Shown here one piece after another: positions 1-6,591 of a stretch of DNA of 24,840 bases. The first letter of the stretch is position 1. Each line of letters starts with the position of its first letter. Under the pieces are notes generated by a model, which had not been told where the DNA came from, did not search any database, and saw only the letters and a program-made list of their open reading frames with translations. Source of the stretch: UBA6911 sp964481255 (GTDB lineage Bacteria > Acidobacteriota > UBA6911); contig CAYZTZ010000038.1 in NCBI GenBank assembly GCA_964481255.1, positions 1 to 24,840 on the forward strand. Direction: 5' to 3'. A program made the translations under genes and the position numbers.

Positions 1-370
1 GCCATGAGCCTTGCACGATCGAGACATTGGTCAGGGATTCCGCCAGCAGGTCCTCGCGCATGACGGCGATCATCGATTCGGAAGGCTCCACGGCCGTGAC
101 GTGCCTGGCCCGCCGCGCGAGGAGCGCCGTCCATGCGCCCGTTCCCGCGCCGATATCCAGGACCGTCGATTCCGGGTCCAGCCGCGAAAGAATGAAATCC
201 CGGCTCGAGTCCGGGCGCACCCAGCGTCTTTGGACTCCCTTTTTATATTCAACCGCCCGCCCCGCCCAGATGTCCGACGGACACGCCGAATCCGATTTCC
301 TCCGGTGGTTGCGCGATTTGATTTCCACCAGTTCCCGCCAGAGGGCGTTCCAGTCCGTTATTTTTTCCAT
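1..370 (-). CDS. class I SAM-dependent methyltransferase, N-terminal part (cut by window edge)
   Basis: The frame is open from an ATG at 370 down to the left edge, giving 123 visible residues. The SAM-binding motif I, VLDIGAGTGAW, lies at residues 70-80. It is followed by VTAVEPS (about 91-97), the acidic end of strand beta-2 that contacts the SAM ribose, so a Rossmann-fold methyltransferase is well supported. The N-terminus (MEKITDWNALWRELV) is basic and amphipathic and precedes the core. The substrate cannot be told because the C-terminal half is missing. A promoter-like site lies at 415-443. The gene diverges from the AmrS-like gene, with about 175 bp between the two starts. No strong Shine-Dalgarno precedes the ATG; the closest match is GAGAG about 10 bases upstream. 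Confidence 0.85.
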   Translation of the reverse strand, partial: MEKITDWNALWRELVEIKSRNHRRKSDSACPSDIWAGRAVEYKKGVQRRWVRPDSSRDFILSRLDPESTVLDIGAGTGAWTALLARRARHVTAVEPSESMIAVMREDLLAESLTNVSIVQGSW

Positions 371-414
371 CGCTGCGCTCTCAAATAAAAAGGCGATCCG
401 TAGACCGCATATCC

Positions 415-443
415 ATTATAGACGGCAGAGCGCGGGTGTCCAA
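415..443 (-). promoter_or_regulatory. sigma70-like promoter of the methyltransferase gene
   Basis: On the minus strand TTGGAC (438-443) is followed by a 17-bp spacer and a perfect TATAAT (415-420). Transcription would begin about 38-40 bases upstream of the ATG at 370. Confidence 0.6.
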
Positions 444-462
444 AGGCGCATGTTCAAAGTTT

Positions 463-508
463 AACTTTCAACCTTCAACCGTCAATTGTAACGTTGAACG
501 TTCAACGG
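463..508. repeat. degenerate TTCAACGTT-type intergenic repeat
   Basis: The stretch consists of near-tandem TTCAAC units in both orientations (TTTCAACCTTCAACC, then AACGTTGAACGTTCAACG). Related stretches occur at 17141-17178, 19403-19419 and 23731-23766, each time in the gap between two genes. Confidence 0.6.
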
Positions 509-511
509 TCG

Positions 512-548
512 CATTGTATTCCGCCTTCGCGGCTATTGCGATACAATG
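512..548 (+). promoter_or_regulatory. inverted repeat and -10-like box over the amrS start region
   Basis: CATTGTAT (512-519) and ATACAATG (541-548) are perfect inverted repeats. A small internal CCGC/GCGG stem lies at 521-532. The right arm holds TACAAT (542-547), a good -10 box, and also the first possible ATG (546). If the -10 box is used, translation must begin at the later ATG (573). The -35 region is weak. Confidence 0.4.
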
Positions 549-1646
549 AGCGCCGGGGACCGGAGCGCGGATATGGCGCGTTTGGAAGAGATTCTCCGGC
601 GATACACCGCCGGGGGCGAGCTGTTCCAGAAGCTGGACGAAAACCGGGTGCGCTGTCTGGCCTGCGCCCACCGATGCAGGATCGAGGAAGGGAAGGCGGG
701 CGTTTGCCTGACGCGCTTCAATCACGGGGGCGTACTCCGCGTGCCCTTCGGGTATGTCTCGGGGGCCCAATGCGATCCCATCGAGAAAAAGCCCTTCTTT
801 CACGTTCATCCGGGAGCCCTTGCGTACAGTTTCGGCATGCTCGGCTGCAATTTCCACTGCGCCTTTTGCCAGAACTGGGTGACGTCGCAGGCGCTGCGCG
901 AGTCCGCGTCCGTTTCGCCCCTCCATCAGACGACCCCCGAGGAACTCATCGGCATCGCGCGCGCGGAGGGGGCCGAAATCGTCGTCAGCACCTATAATGA
1001 ACCTTTGATCACCAGCGAGTGGAATGCGGCCGTGTTTCGCAAGGCCAAGGAAGCCGGCATGATGACGGGCTACGTGTCCAACGGGTACGCGACGCCCGAA
1101 GCGCTCGAGTTTCTCCGTCCCAGCCTGGATTTATTCAAGGTGGATCTGAAGTGCTTTGACGACGGCCGTTACCGGGAGCTGGGCGGACGCCTGGAGCCCG
1201 TTCTGGAAACCATACGCGGGCTCTACCGCATGGGGCTCTGGGTCGAGATCGTGACCCTGCTCGTGCCCGGCTTCAACGACTCGGAGAAGGAAATAGCGGG
1301 ACTCACCGAGTTCATCTGCGGCGTATCCCCCGATATCCCGTGGCACGTCACCGCGTTTCACAGGGATTACAAAATGACGCGTCCCGCGAACACCACGCCG
1401 GCGGATTTGCTGAAGGCGGCGGAGGCGGGCAAAAAGAGCGGCCTGCGGTTCGTTTACGCGGGCAACCTCCCGGGAAGGACGGGGGGTTCGGAAAACACCT
1501 ATTGCCCCGGATGCGCGGGCCTTCTCGTCGAGCGTTATGGATACCGTATCCTCCAATACCGCCTGACTGCGGAAGGACGCTGCCCTTCTTGCGGCCTCTC
1601 CATACCGGGCCGATGGCCGCATCGGCCCCCTCACTCCTCGAGATAA
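546..1646 (+). CDS. amrS: AmmeMemoRadiSam system radical SAM enzyme (AmrS-like)
   Basis: The protein is 366 residues if it starts at 546. The N-terminal region has C37, C40, C44 and C54 in a CLACAHRCRI...GVC pattern, followed by the radical-SAM CNFHCAFC motif (C101, C105, C108) that binds the [4Fe-4S] cluster used to cleave SAM. VVSTYNEPLI near 165 and two CxxC pairs near the C-terminus (CPGC, CPSC) fit the AmrS family, which is related to pyruvate-formate-lyase activating enzymes. The usual partners AmrA (AMMECR1) and AmrB (Memo) are absent from the window, and the family's substrate is not known to me. An ATG at 573 (MARLEEILRRY) is an equally good or better start because it has GGAG upstream and the first ATG lies in an inverted repeat. 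The 3' end overlaps the convergent gene at 1631 by 16 bp. Confidence 0.85.
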   Translation: MSAGDRSADMARLEEILRRYTAGGELFQKLDENRVRCLACAHRCRIEEGKAGVCLTRFNHGGVLRVPFGYVSGAQCDPIEKKPFFHVHPGALAYSFGMLGCNFHCAFCQNWVTSQALRESASVSPLHQTTPEELIGIARAEGAEIVVSTYNEPLITSEWNAAVFRKAKEAGMMTGYVSNGYATPEALEFLRPSLDLFKVDLKCFDDGRYRELGGRLEPVLETIRGLYRMGLWVEIVTLLVPGFNDSEKEIAGLTEFICGVSPDIPWHVTAFHRDYKMTRPANTTPADLLKAAEAGKKSGLRFVYAGNLPGRTGGSENTYCPGCAGLLVERYGYRILQYRLTAEGRCPSCGLSIPGRWPHRPPHSSR

Positions 1647-1888
1647 AAGATGTCGACGCCGTCCTCGTTCCCCTCCAGGGCCTTTTCCAGCATGGCGACC
1701 AGTTCGCTGTCGGCCCCCTGCTCCCTGAGATAGTCCAGAGTGTCCGGGCTCAGGTAGTATTCCTCATCCTCGTCGAATTCCTCCTCGAGATTTTCGATAA
1801 GAAAGTCCAGCTGCTTTTCCGTGATACTGCCCAGCCTGGTGCGCTCGTAGGTGTCCGGGTGCTGCTTATAGAGGTAAATAACACTCAT
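1631..1888 (-). CDS. small acidic conserved-type hypothetical protein (85 aa)
   Basis: I chose the ATG at 1888 because GGAAGAGA lies just upstream, and a good promoter (1925-1953) supports a short leader. The protein begins MSVIYLYKQHPDTYERTRLG and has an acidic middle and tail (LEEEFDEDEEYY, then EDGVDIFYLEE). It has no signal peptide, membrane segment or cysteine and is probably a soluble cytoplasmic protein of two or three helices. I do not recognise a named domain. Its stop overlaps the end of the convergent AmrS-like gene by 16 bp, so the two genes share their 3' ends. A frame upstream of 1888 is open but runs into the promoter. Confidence 0.7.
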   Translation of the reverse strand: MSVIYLYKQHPDTYERTRLGSITEKQLDFLIENLEEEFDEDEEYYLSPDTLDYLREQGADSELVAMLEKALEGNEDGVDIFYLEE

Positions 1889-1924
1889 GGTCTCTTCCCG
1901 TATCCAAATGTCGCTTTTGAGATA

Positions 1925-1953
1925 CCTATATATTGTCCCGCAACGGTTTTCAA
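1925..1953 (-). promoter_or_regulatory. sigma70-like promoter of the small acidic protein gene
   Basis: On the minus strand TTGAAA (1948-1953) lies 17 bp from TATAGG (1925-1930) in an unusually AT-rich stretch. The predicted start point is about 30 bases upstream of the ATG at 1888. Confidence 0.6.
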
Positions 1954-1982
1954 TATGTTCCATGTTTTAGGCTGAGCACTGA

Positions 1983-2058
1983 CTCGAAAAATCCCAGGCT
2001 CGAATAGTTCAAGAAATGAAGTTCCCGTTTCAGCCCTGGCCTCCCGGTGCTTCAATAG
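1983..2058 (+). repeat. 76-bp dispersed intergenic repeat, copy 1
   Basis: This segment matches the reverse complement of 14059-14134 over 76 bases with about 8 mismatches and no gaps. Its core contains the invariant AATAGTTCAAGAAATGAAGT. Similarity stops abruptly on the 5' side (1983). On the 3' side it cannot be followed because copy 2 runs into the N gap. The repeat unit may therefore be longer and include part of 2059-2200. Confidence 0.8.
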
Positions 2059-2407
2059 AAGGGAAGCGGATACAGGATTGATGCTTTCTTCCGTATCCCT
2101 CCACGGACTTCCTGAATCCCCGCGCGCGGCCGGAGTCTCGGATTTACCGTCCTATCCTGCGCGCGGGGATTTCATGGGGCATAGCCCCCTGGTCAGGTGT
2201 TAAGGGCCGGCCTGCATCGCGAGGCCGCTTTTCGCATCGAGTCGCGGCACCGGCGGAAAAATGCCCATCGGCGGGTGAAGTCGCGGGGCTCCTCATTTCC
2301 AAAAATCCTGCCCCGGCCTCGCCTTGCCCGTCCGGCCCGGCCTCCGGCCACTGGTACGGAGATTGGCATTCAAAAACCGACTTGCGGCAGGAAGCCGCAT
2401 GGAGAAA
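2059..2407. other. gene-free stretch rich in inverted repeats
   Basis: No convincing gene is present. The stretch holds GGATAC/GTATCC (2068-2073 and 2093-2098), a near-perfect GAATCCCCGCGCGC / GCGCGCGGGGATTTC pair (2114-2127 and 2159-2173), and a tight GGGGC-ATA-GCCCC hairpin (2176-2188). It lies downstream of the radical-SAM/SEC-C gene that ends at 2408. It may belong to the same repeat unit as 1983-2058. Confidence 0.5.
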
Positions 2408-3634
2408 TTAGGGGCGCTTGGGGAGACAGCATTTTTTATACTTCAGCCCGCTGCCGCACGGGCAGGGGTCGTTGCGTCCGACGCCCTCGCGCGCCCGGCT
2501 CCGCTCGCGCTCGAGGGCCGCGACGCGGAGAAAGAAAGGCCGGCAATAGCTGAAAAACTTCCGGAATCCGGCGCAGAGATAATTCAGTCCCGGCTCCCCG
2601 TCGGGCGACGCGGCAAAGCGGTCCTTCGGGCATCCGCCGTTGCACATATCCAGGACTTCGCATTGCAGGCAATAGCGCGGCAGCGATTCCTTCTTGGCTG
2701 CGCCGAAGGCCCTTTGTCCCGGGGATTGCAGCATATCCCACAAGGGGGTTTCGATTATATTCCCGAGACGGTGCGCCGCGTCGGCGTAATGGTCGCAGCA
2801 GTAGAAATCCCCGTTGTGCTCGACGACGGGAATGTCCCCGCAGGTTTCGCGAAAGACGCACATGGAGTGGGCGAGGCCCTGCGCCGGCCTGGCCGCCTCC
2901 TCGAATATCTGCACGCCGACCCGCCCGATATCCCTCTGCCTCCACTCGTCGAATATGGCGCACAGGAACTCGCCCCAGGCGTCGGGCGGCACGGACGGGG
3001 CCGCGGACGCGGCGCCGTCCGCCCGGGGCGCTTCGACAACGGGGAGAAAGCTGATGGATTGCGCTCCGATGTCCTTGAAATATCGATAGAGCCGCAGCGG
3101 GTAGCCTGCGTTGCCGCCGTGAACGGCGCAAAGAATCTCGCAGGCGACGCCGTGCCGCTTCAGGTTCTCAAACGCGCGCAGGACCAGACGGTGCGTCGGC
3201 TGTCCGCCGCGCGCCACGCGGTATTCGTCGTGCAACTCCTCGGGGCCGTCCAGGCTGAGGCCGACGCCGAAGCCTTCTTCGGCCAGGAAGGCGCACCACG
3301 CGTCGTCGAGAAGGACGCCGTTGGTCTGCATGCCGTTGAAGATGCGCCTGCCCCGCGGGCGGTGCCTGCGTTCGAGCGCCGCGATTTTCCGGAAAAAGTC
3401 GAGCCCCGCCAGAGTGGGCTCCCCGCCGTGCCATGAAAAAGTAATGACGGGACCGGGGGACGCCTCGATATGCTGCGCGATGTACCGCTCCAGAAGCTCG
3501 TCGGGCATGCGGAGCTTTTCCATCGTGGAGCCGGGCCTCTGGTTCCGGATGTAGTAGCAGTAGCGGCACTCCAGATTGCAGAGGGGCCCGACCGGTTTGA
3601 CGAAGACCTGAAAATCGCGAGCAGCCCGTCTCAA
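2408..3634 (-). CDS. radical SAM/SPASM protein of the anaerobic sulfatase maturase type with C-terminal SEC-C motif
   Basis: The start is a TTG at 3634, preceded by GGAGG (3642-3646) and a 7-base spacer; this gives 408 residues. CNLECRYC at 19-26 binds the radical-SAM cluster and lies in the usual family context (FVKP...CNLxCxYCYY). TFSWHGGEPTL and GMQTNG follow. A SPASM region with many cysteines (CVFRETCGDI, FYCCDHYA, YCLQCEVLDMCNGGCPKD) binds auxiliary clusters. This matches anaerobic sulfatase maturases, which oxidise an active-site Cys or Ser to formylglycine. The last 24 residues carry a SEC-C zinc motif (NDPCPCGSG, then KKCC at 400-403), an added metal-binding tail. No sulfatase gene is in the window, so another peptide substrate remains possible. 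Confidence 0.85.
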   Translation of the reverse strand: MRRAARDFQVFVKPVGPLCNLECRYCYYIRNQRPGSTMEKLRMPDELLERYIAQHIEASPGPVITFSWHGGEPTLAGLDFFRKIAALERRHRPRGRRIFNGMQTNGVLLDDAWCAFLAEEGFGVGLSLDGPEELHDEYRVARGGQPTHRLVLRAFENLKRHGVACEILCAVHGGNAGYPLRLYRYFKDIGAQSISFLPVVEAPRADGAASAAPSVPPDAWGEFLCAIFDEWRQRDIGRVGVQIFEEAARPAQGLAHSMCVFRETCGDIPVVEHNGDFYCCDHYADAAHRLGNIIETPLWDMLQSPGQRAFGAAKKESLPRYCLQCEVLDMCNGGCPKDRFAASPDGEPGLNYLCAGFRKFFSYCRPFFLRVAALERERSRAREGVGRNDPCPCGSGLKYKKCCLPKRP

Positions 3635-3641
3635 GAGAAAA

Positions 3642-3646
3642 CCTCC
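3642..3646 (-). promoter_or_regulatory. ribosome binding site that fixes a TTG start
   Basis: GGAGG on the minus strand lies 7 bases before the TTG at 3634. The frame is open for another 49 codons upstream, but that extension has no family similarity that I recognise. Confidence 0.65.
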
Positions 3647-3739
3647 GCTACGCTTTCCCGGGTCCAGCCTTATGCGCTCGATGTCGGACGCGCAACGGTC
3701 CGCATATTCGCGGCCAGAGCAGGAAGCGTTTGTTCTAAG

Positions 3740-3936
3740 GCATGATCGCCTCCCCGATTCTCTGCCTCCTCCTGGTCTCAACCGCTTCCGTCCCAGTTTC
3801 CCCAGCCCTTTGCTGTTCTCTCAACCCTCTCCCGGGGATTCTTCTCGTTTTGTCATCTTCCCTGGGAACCGGGAACTGGAAACTTCCCATGTGCTTTCGC
3901 CCGGGATCCCACGGCCCTGCGCCTTTCGCAGCAGCG
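3740..3936. other. pyrimidine-rich intergenic stretch with a GGGAACCGG-type repeat
   Basis: Between the radical-SAM gene and mutS2 the plus strand is strongly C/T-biased (about 3740-3862). It then carries GGGAACCGGGAACTGGAAAC and a closing TTCCC (3864-3887). A similar GGGGAACCGGAAACCGGGAAC occurs at 9093-9113. No gene is seen here. Confidence 0.45.
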
Positions 3937-6321
3937 CTATTTTTTCAGATCCACAAGGGTGGCGCCGCCGCCTCCTTTTTCGGGCGGAGCCGGGCGGAAA
4001 CTCTCCACCTGCGGGTGATGGGATAGAAACTCGCCGATCGCCTTCCGCAGAATTCCCCTGCCATGCCCGTGGATGATGCGGACCGTATCGGCGCCCGCCA
4101 GGAAAGATTGGTCCAGGAACTTGTCGACGCGCTCCCGCGCCTCATCCGCGCTCAGTCCGATGACGTTCAGCTCGGAGACGACCGCCTCGCCGGCGAGATC
4201 GTCCCCGGCACTGAGGCGCGCGGGCGGCGCCAGCGGAGGCTCCGGACGGCCCGCCGCCCGCTCCAGATCGCCGCGTTCTGCGCGATAGCGAAGGGGGCCG
4301 ACCGTCACAACATAGGTGCCGTCCCGGACCGACTCCACCACTCCTTCGCGTTTCAGGGAGCGGATACGGACGCGGTCCCCCTCCAGTATTTCTCCGCTGT
4401 CCTCGGCGGCGCGCGCCTCTTCCGGCGAGTCGGCGCGCAGGGGGTCGGCGGTTCTCCGCAGGGCCGCGGACTTCCGCCTGAGGTCCGCCGCGAGGTTTTC
4501 GGAGACTCGCCGGACCCTGGCCGCCTCCACGCGGTCCTTGACCGAGCGCGCCATCCGCTCGCATTCCGCCTTGAACTCCCGGAGCGCGCGGTCCATGGCG
4601 GCGTCGAAACAGGCGGCCCGCTCCCGCTCCTTTTCAGCGAAATCCGCCTCCAGTCGGTCGTACTTCCGCGCAACAGCCGCGCGCTCCTCCTCGAGCGCCG
4701 CGCGCATCGCCTCCGCCTCGTCCAGGGCGTTCTTCATCCGGCGCAGATACTCGCGCGCCTGGGCGTGGCCGGGTTCCACGAGCGCTTCGGCGGCGGAGAG
4801 TATCTCCTCCGTCACGCGCATTCTTCGCGCGATTTCGATACCGGAGGATGCCCCCGCGATTCCCAGTATCAGGCGATAGGTCGGCTGAAGAGTCCTCTCG
4901 TCGAATTCCACGGACGCGTTGCGGACCCCTTCCGTTTGCGACGCCCACATCTTAAGCCCCGGGTAGTGTGTCGTCGCCACCGTCGTCGCGCCCGATTTGC
5001 GGAAATAATCGACGATGGCGACGGCCAGCGCCGCCCCCTCGTCCGGGTCCGTGCCGGTGCCGACTTCGTCAAGGAGGATGAGGGCCGGAGGGCGCACCTG
5101 CCGCGCCATGTCGGCGATGTTGCGCATGTGCGCCGTGAAGGTGGAGAGATTGGCCTCGATGGATTGCTGATCCCCGATGTCGGCGAACACCTGGTCGAAA
5201 ACGGGCAGAAGCGCCTCGCGGGCGGGAACGAAAAAACCCGTCTGCGCCATCAGCGCGATGAGGCCGACCGTCTTCAGAGCGACTGTCTTCCCTCCCGCGT
5301 TCGGGCCGCTTATAACCAGGACGTTGCGGTCCGCGTCCAGCTCGAGGGAAATCGGCACCGCCTCGCGGCCGGCCGCCCGCAGGGAGTGCTCGAGCAGAAT
5401 ATGCCTGGCGTCCTCGAGCGCCAGATCCCTCCCTTCGGAGATTTTCGGCTGCGCGCATCGGAATTCCCGGGCGAACAGCGCCTTCGCCTGAGCCACGTCC
5501 AGCCCGGAGACGATGTCGAGCGCCGTCTCCAGCGCCGGGCGGCTTTCCCTCAGCGCCTGGCTGATCGAGCGCAGAATCCGGGATATCTCCATCTCCTCCT
5601 GTTCCCGGAGGCGCACGAGATCATTGTTCTGATGGATGACGGCCATAGGCTCGACAAACGTGGTCTGGCCGCTCGAGGAAAGGCCGTGCACCACCCCCGG
5701 CACCTGGTTGCGCGAGTCGGTCCGGACGGGAATGACGAAACGCCCGTTGCGGAAAGTGACGACGTCCTCCTGGACCGCCTGCGCCTGGCCGCGCAGAATG
5801 GATTCCAGGGAACGATAGATCCTGTTTCGGCGCTCCGCGAGGCCCCTCCGGATCGCGGCCAGTTCGGGGCTGGCGTTGTCATCCACCTCTCCGCCCGGAA
5901 GTATCTTCCCGCGGATCGCGGCCAGCAGAGAGCGCAGGTCTGGAATCCCGGAAGCGATGCGCTGCAGATGGGGGTATTGCCGGGCGTCCGCGGCGCCCTG
6001 GATCTGCCGCTTCAGCTCCCCGGCGGCGAGAAGGAGCCTCTCCAGCGATAGAATCTGCCTGGGTTCGAGCGTGGTCCCCTCGACGCGCAGCTTGGCCAGC
6101 AGCGGCGCCGCGTCGTCGATCCCCCCGAGTCCGAAGCGGCCGTGAGCGTCCAGAAAGGAAACGCATTCCCGCGTCAGATCCAGATCGCGCAGGATGTCGG
6201 GCCGGCAGGCCGAGGGACGCAGACTCTGCATCCGAAGGCGCCCCGGAGGAGTCTGGACGTGCCGCGCGGCCATCTCGATCAGCATCCGAAACTCCAGTGT
6301 CTCCAAGGTTCGCTCGTCCAT
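3937..6321 (-). CDS. mutS2: endonuclease MutS2
   Basis: The 794-residue protein has the full MutS2 layout. There is a helical core and clamp region up to about 330, then Walker A GPNAGGKT at 339-346. The ST motif lies near 390 (NLSTFTAHMRN) and Walker B LILLDEVG at 414-421. A long Ala/Glu/Arg-rich coiled coil covers about 520-640, a small beta-rich KOW-like segment 645-690, and the Smr domain about 718-794 with HGHGRG at 751-756. MutS2 acts on branched DNA and limits recombination, and has been linked to rescue of collided ribosomes. The first Smr motif reads LNVIG where LDLRG is usual. The ATG at 6321 begins a typical N-terminus (MDERTLETLEFRMLIEMAA). It is transcribed alone, divergently from argF. 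Confidence 0.95.
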   Translation of the reverse strand: MDERTLETLEFRMLIEMAARHVQTPPGRLRMQSLRPSACRPDILRDLDLTRECVSFLDAHGRFGLGGIDDAAPLLAKLRVEGTTLEPRQILSLERLLLAAGELKRQIQGAADARQYPHLQRIASGIPDLRSLLAAIRGKILPGGEVDDNASPELAAIRRGLAERRNRIYRSLESILRGQAQAVQEDVVTFRNGRFVIPVRTDSRNQVPGVVHGLSSSGQTTFVEPMAVIHQNNDLVRLREQEEMEISRILRSISQALRESRPALETALDIVSGLDVAQAKALFAREFRCAQPKISEGRDLALEDARHILLEHSLRAAGREAVPISLELDADRNVLVISGPNAGGKTVALKTVGLIALMAQTGFFVPAREALLPVFDQVFADIGDQQSIEANLSTFTAHMRNIADMARQVRPPALILLDEVGTGTDPDEGAALAVAIVDYFRKSGATTVATTHYPGLKMWASQTEGVRNASVEFDERTLQPTYRLILGIAGASSGIEIARRMRVTEEILSAAEALVEPGHAQAREYLRRMKNALDEAEAMRAALEEERAAVARKYDRLEADFAEKERERAACFDAAMDRALREFKAECERMARSVKDRVEAARVRRVSENLAADLRRKSAALRRTADPLRADSPEEARAAEDSGEILEGDRVRIRSLKREGVVESVRDGTYVVTVGPLRYRAERGDLERAAGRPEPPLAPPARLSAGDDLAGEAVVSELNVIGLSADEARERVDKFLDQSFLAGADTVRIIHGHGRGILRKAIGEFLSHHPQVESFRPAPPEKGGGGATLVDLKK

Positions 6322-6380
6322 GGCGTCGACTGTCCCGCGATCATTTTAGCCTGAAAGCGCTTCCGCCCTCCAGCCCTCGC

Positions 6381-6421
6381 GTGAGCAGGGTTCTCCATCG
6401 CTGACGTGAGCACGGTTCTCC
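6381..6421. repeat. short direct repeat beside the MITE
   Basis: GTGAGCAGGGTTCTCC (6381-6396) is repeated as GTGAGCACGGTTCTCC (6406-6421), 25 bp apart with one mismatch. The second copy runs into the outer end of the MITE-like element. Confidence 0.6.
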
Positions 6422-6424
6422 AGG

Positions 6425-6508
6425 GGCCGTCTCATAACCAGGATGGTTCTAATGGAATCAGTAACTTACGCTCACTAAAGGAGTAGGGACGCCGGTTTTG
6501 AGACAGCC
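6425..6508 (+). mobile_element. MITE-like element, copy A (84 bp)
   Basis: The ends are inverted repeats: GGCCGTCTCATAACC (6425-6439) and GGTTTTGAGACAGCC (6494-6508). Imperfect complementarity continues outward (GCACGGTTC on both sides), giving inverted ends of nearly 30 bases. The interior, with TAATGGAATCAGTAACTTAC, matches the reverse complement of the element at 14927-15021. It is too short to encode a transposase. The end sequence resembles IS5/IS1182-type transposons from memory. It lies immediately upstream of the argF promoter region. Confidence 0.75.
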
Positions 6509-6535
6509 TCCCCGGAACCGTGCGATCGACAAAAA

Positions 6536-6565
6536 CTGGCCCGAAGCCCCTTTTCCGGATACAAT
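6536..6565 (+). promoter_or_regulatory. probable argF promoter
   Basis: TACAAT (6560-6565) is a good -10 box with a weak -35 (CTGGCC, 6536-6541) at an 18-bp spacing. Initiation would be about 20 bases before the ATG at 6592, which excludes starts further upstream in the open frame. Confidence 0.4.
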
Positions 6566-6591
6566 ACCCCCCTTCCCCGATGGGTGACGTT

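Noticed and set aside
4063..6051. Long open frame antisense to mutS2 (and similar ones antisense to the radical-SAM/SEC-C gene and qor)
   Set aside because: These mirror well-supported genes, are rich in Arg/Pro/Ala and have no recognisable motifs; they are by-products of GC-rich codon bias.
6520..6591. GTG start for argF giving 329 residues
   Set aside because: The extra residues have no family similarity and would include the -10 box; 6592 fits the family length and N-terminus.
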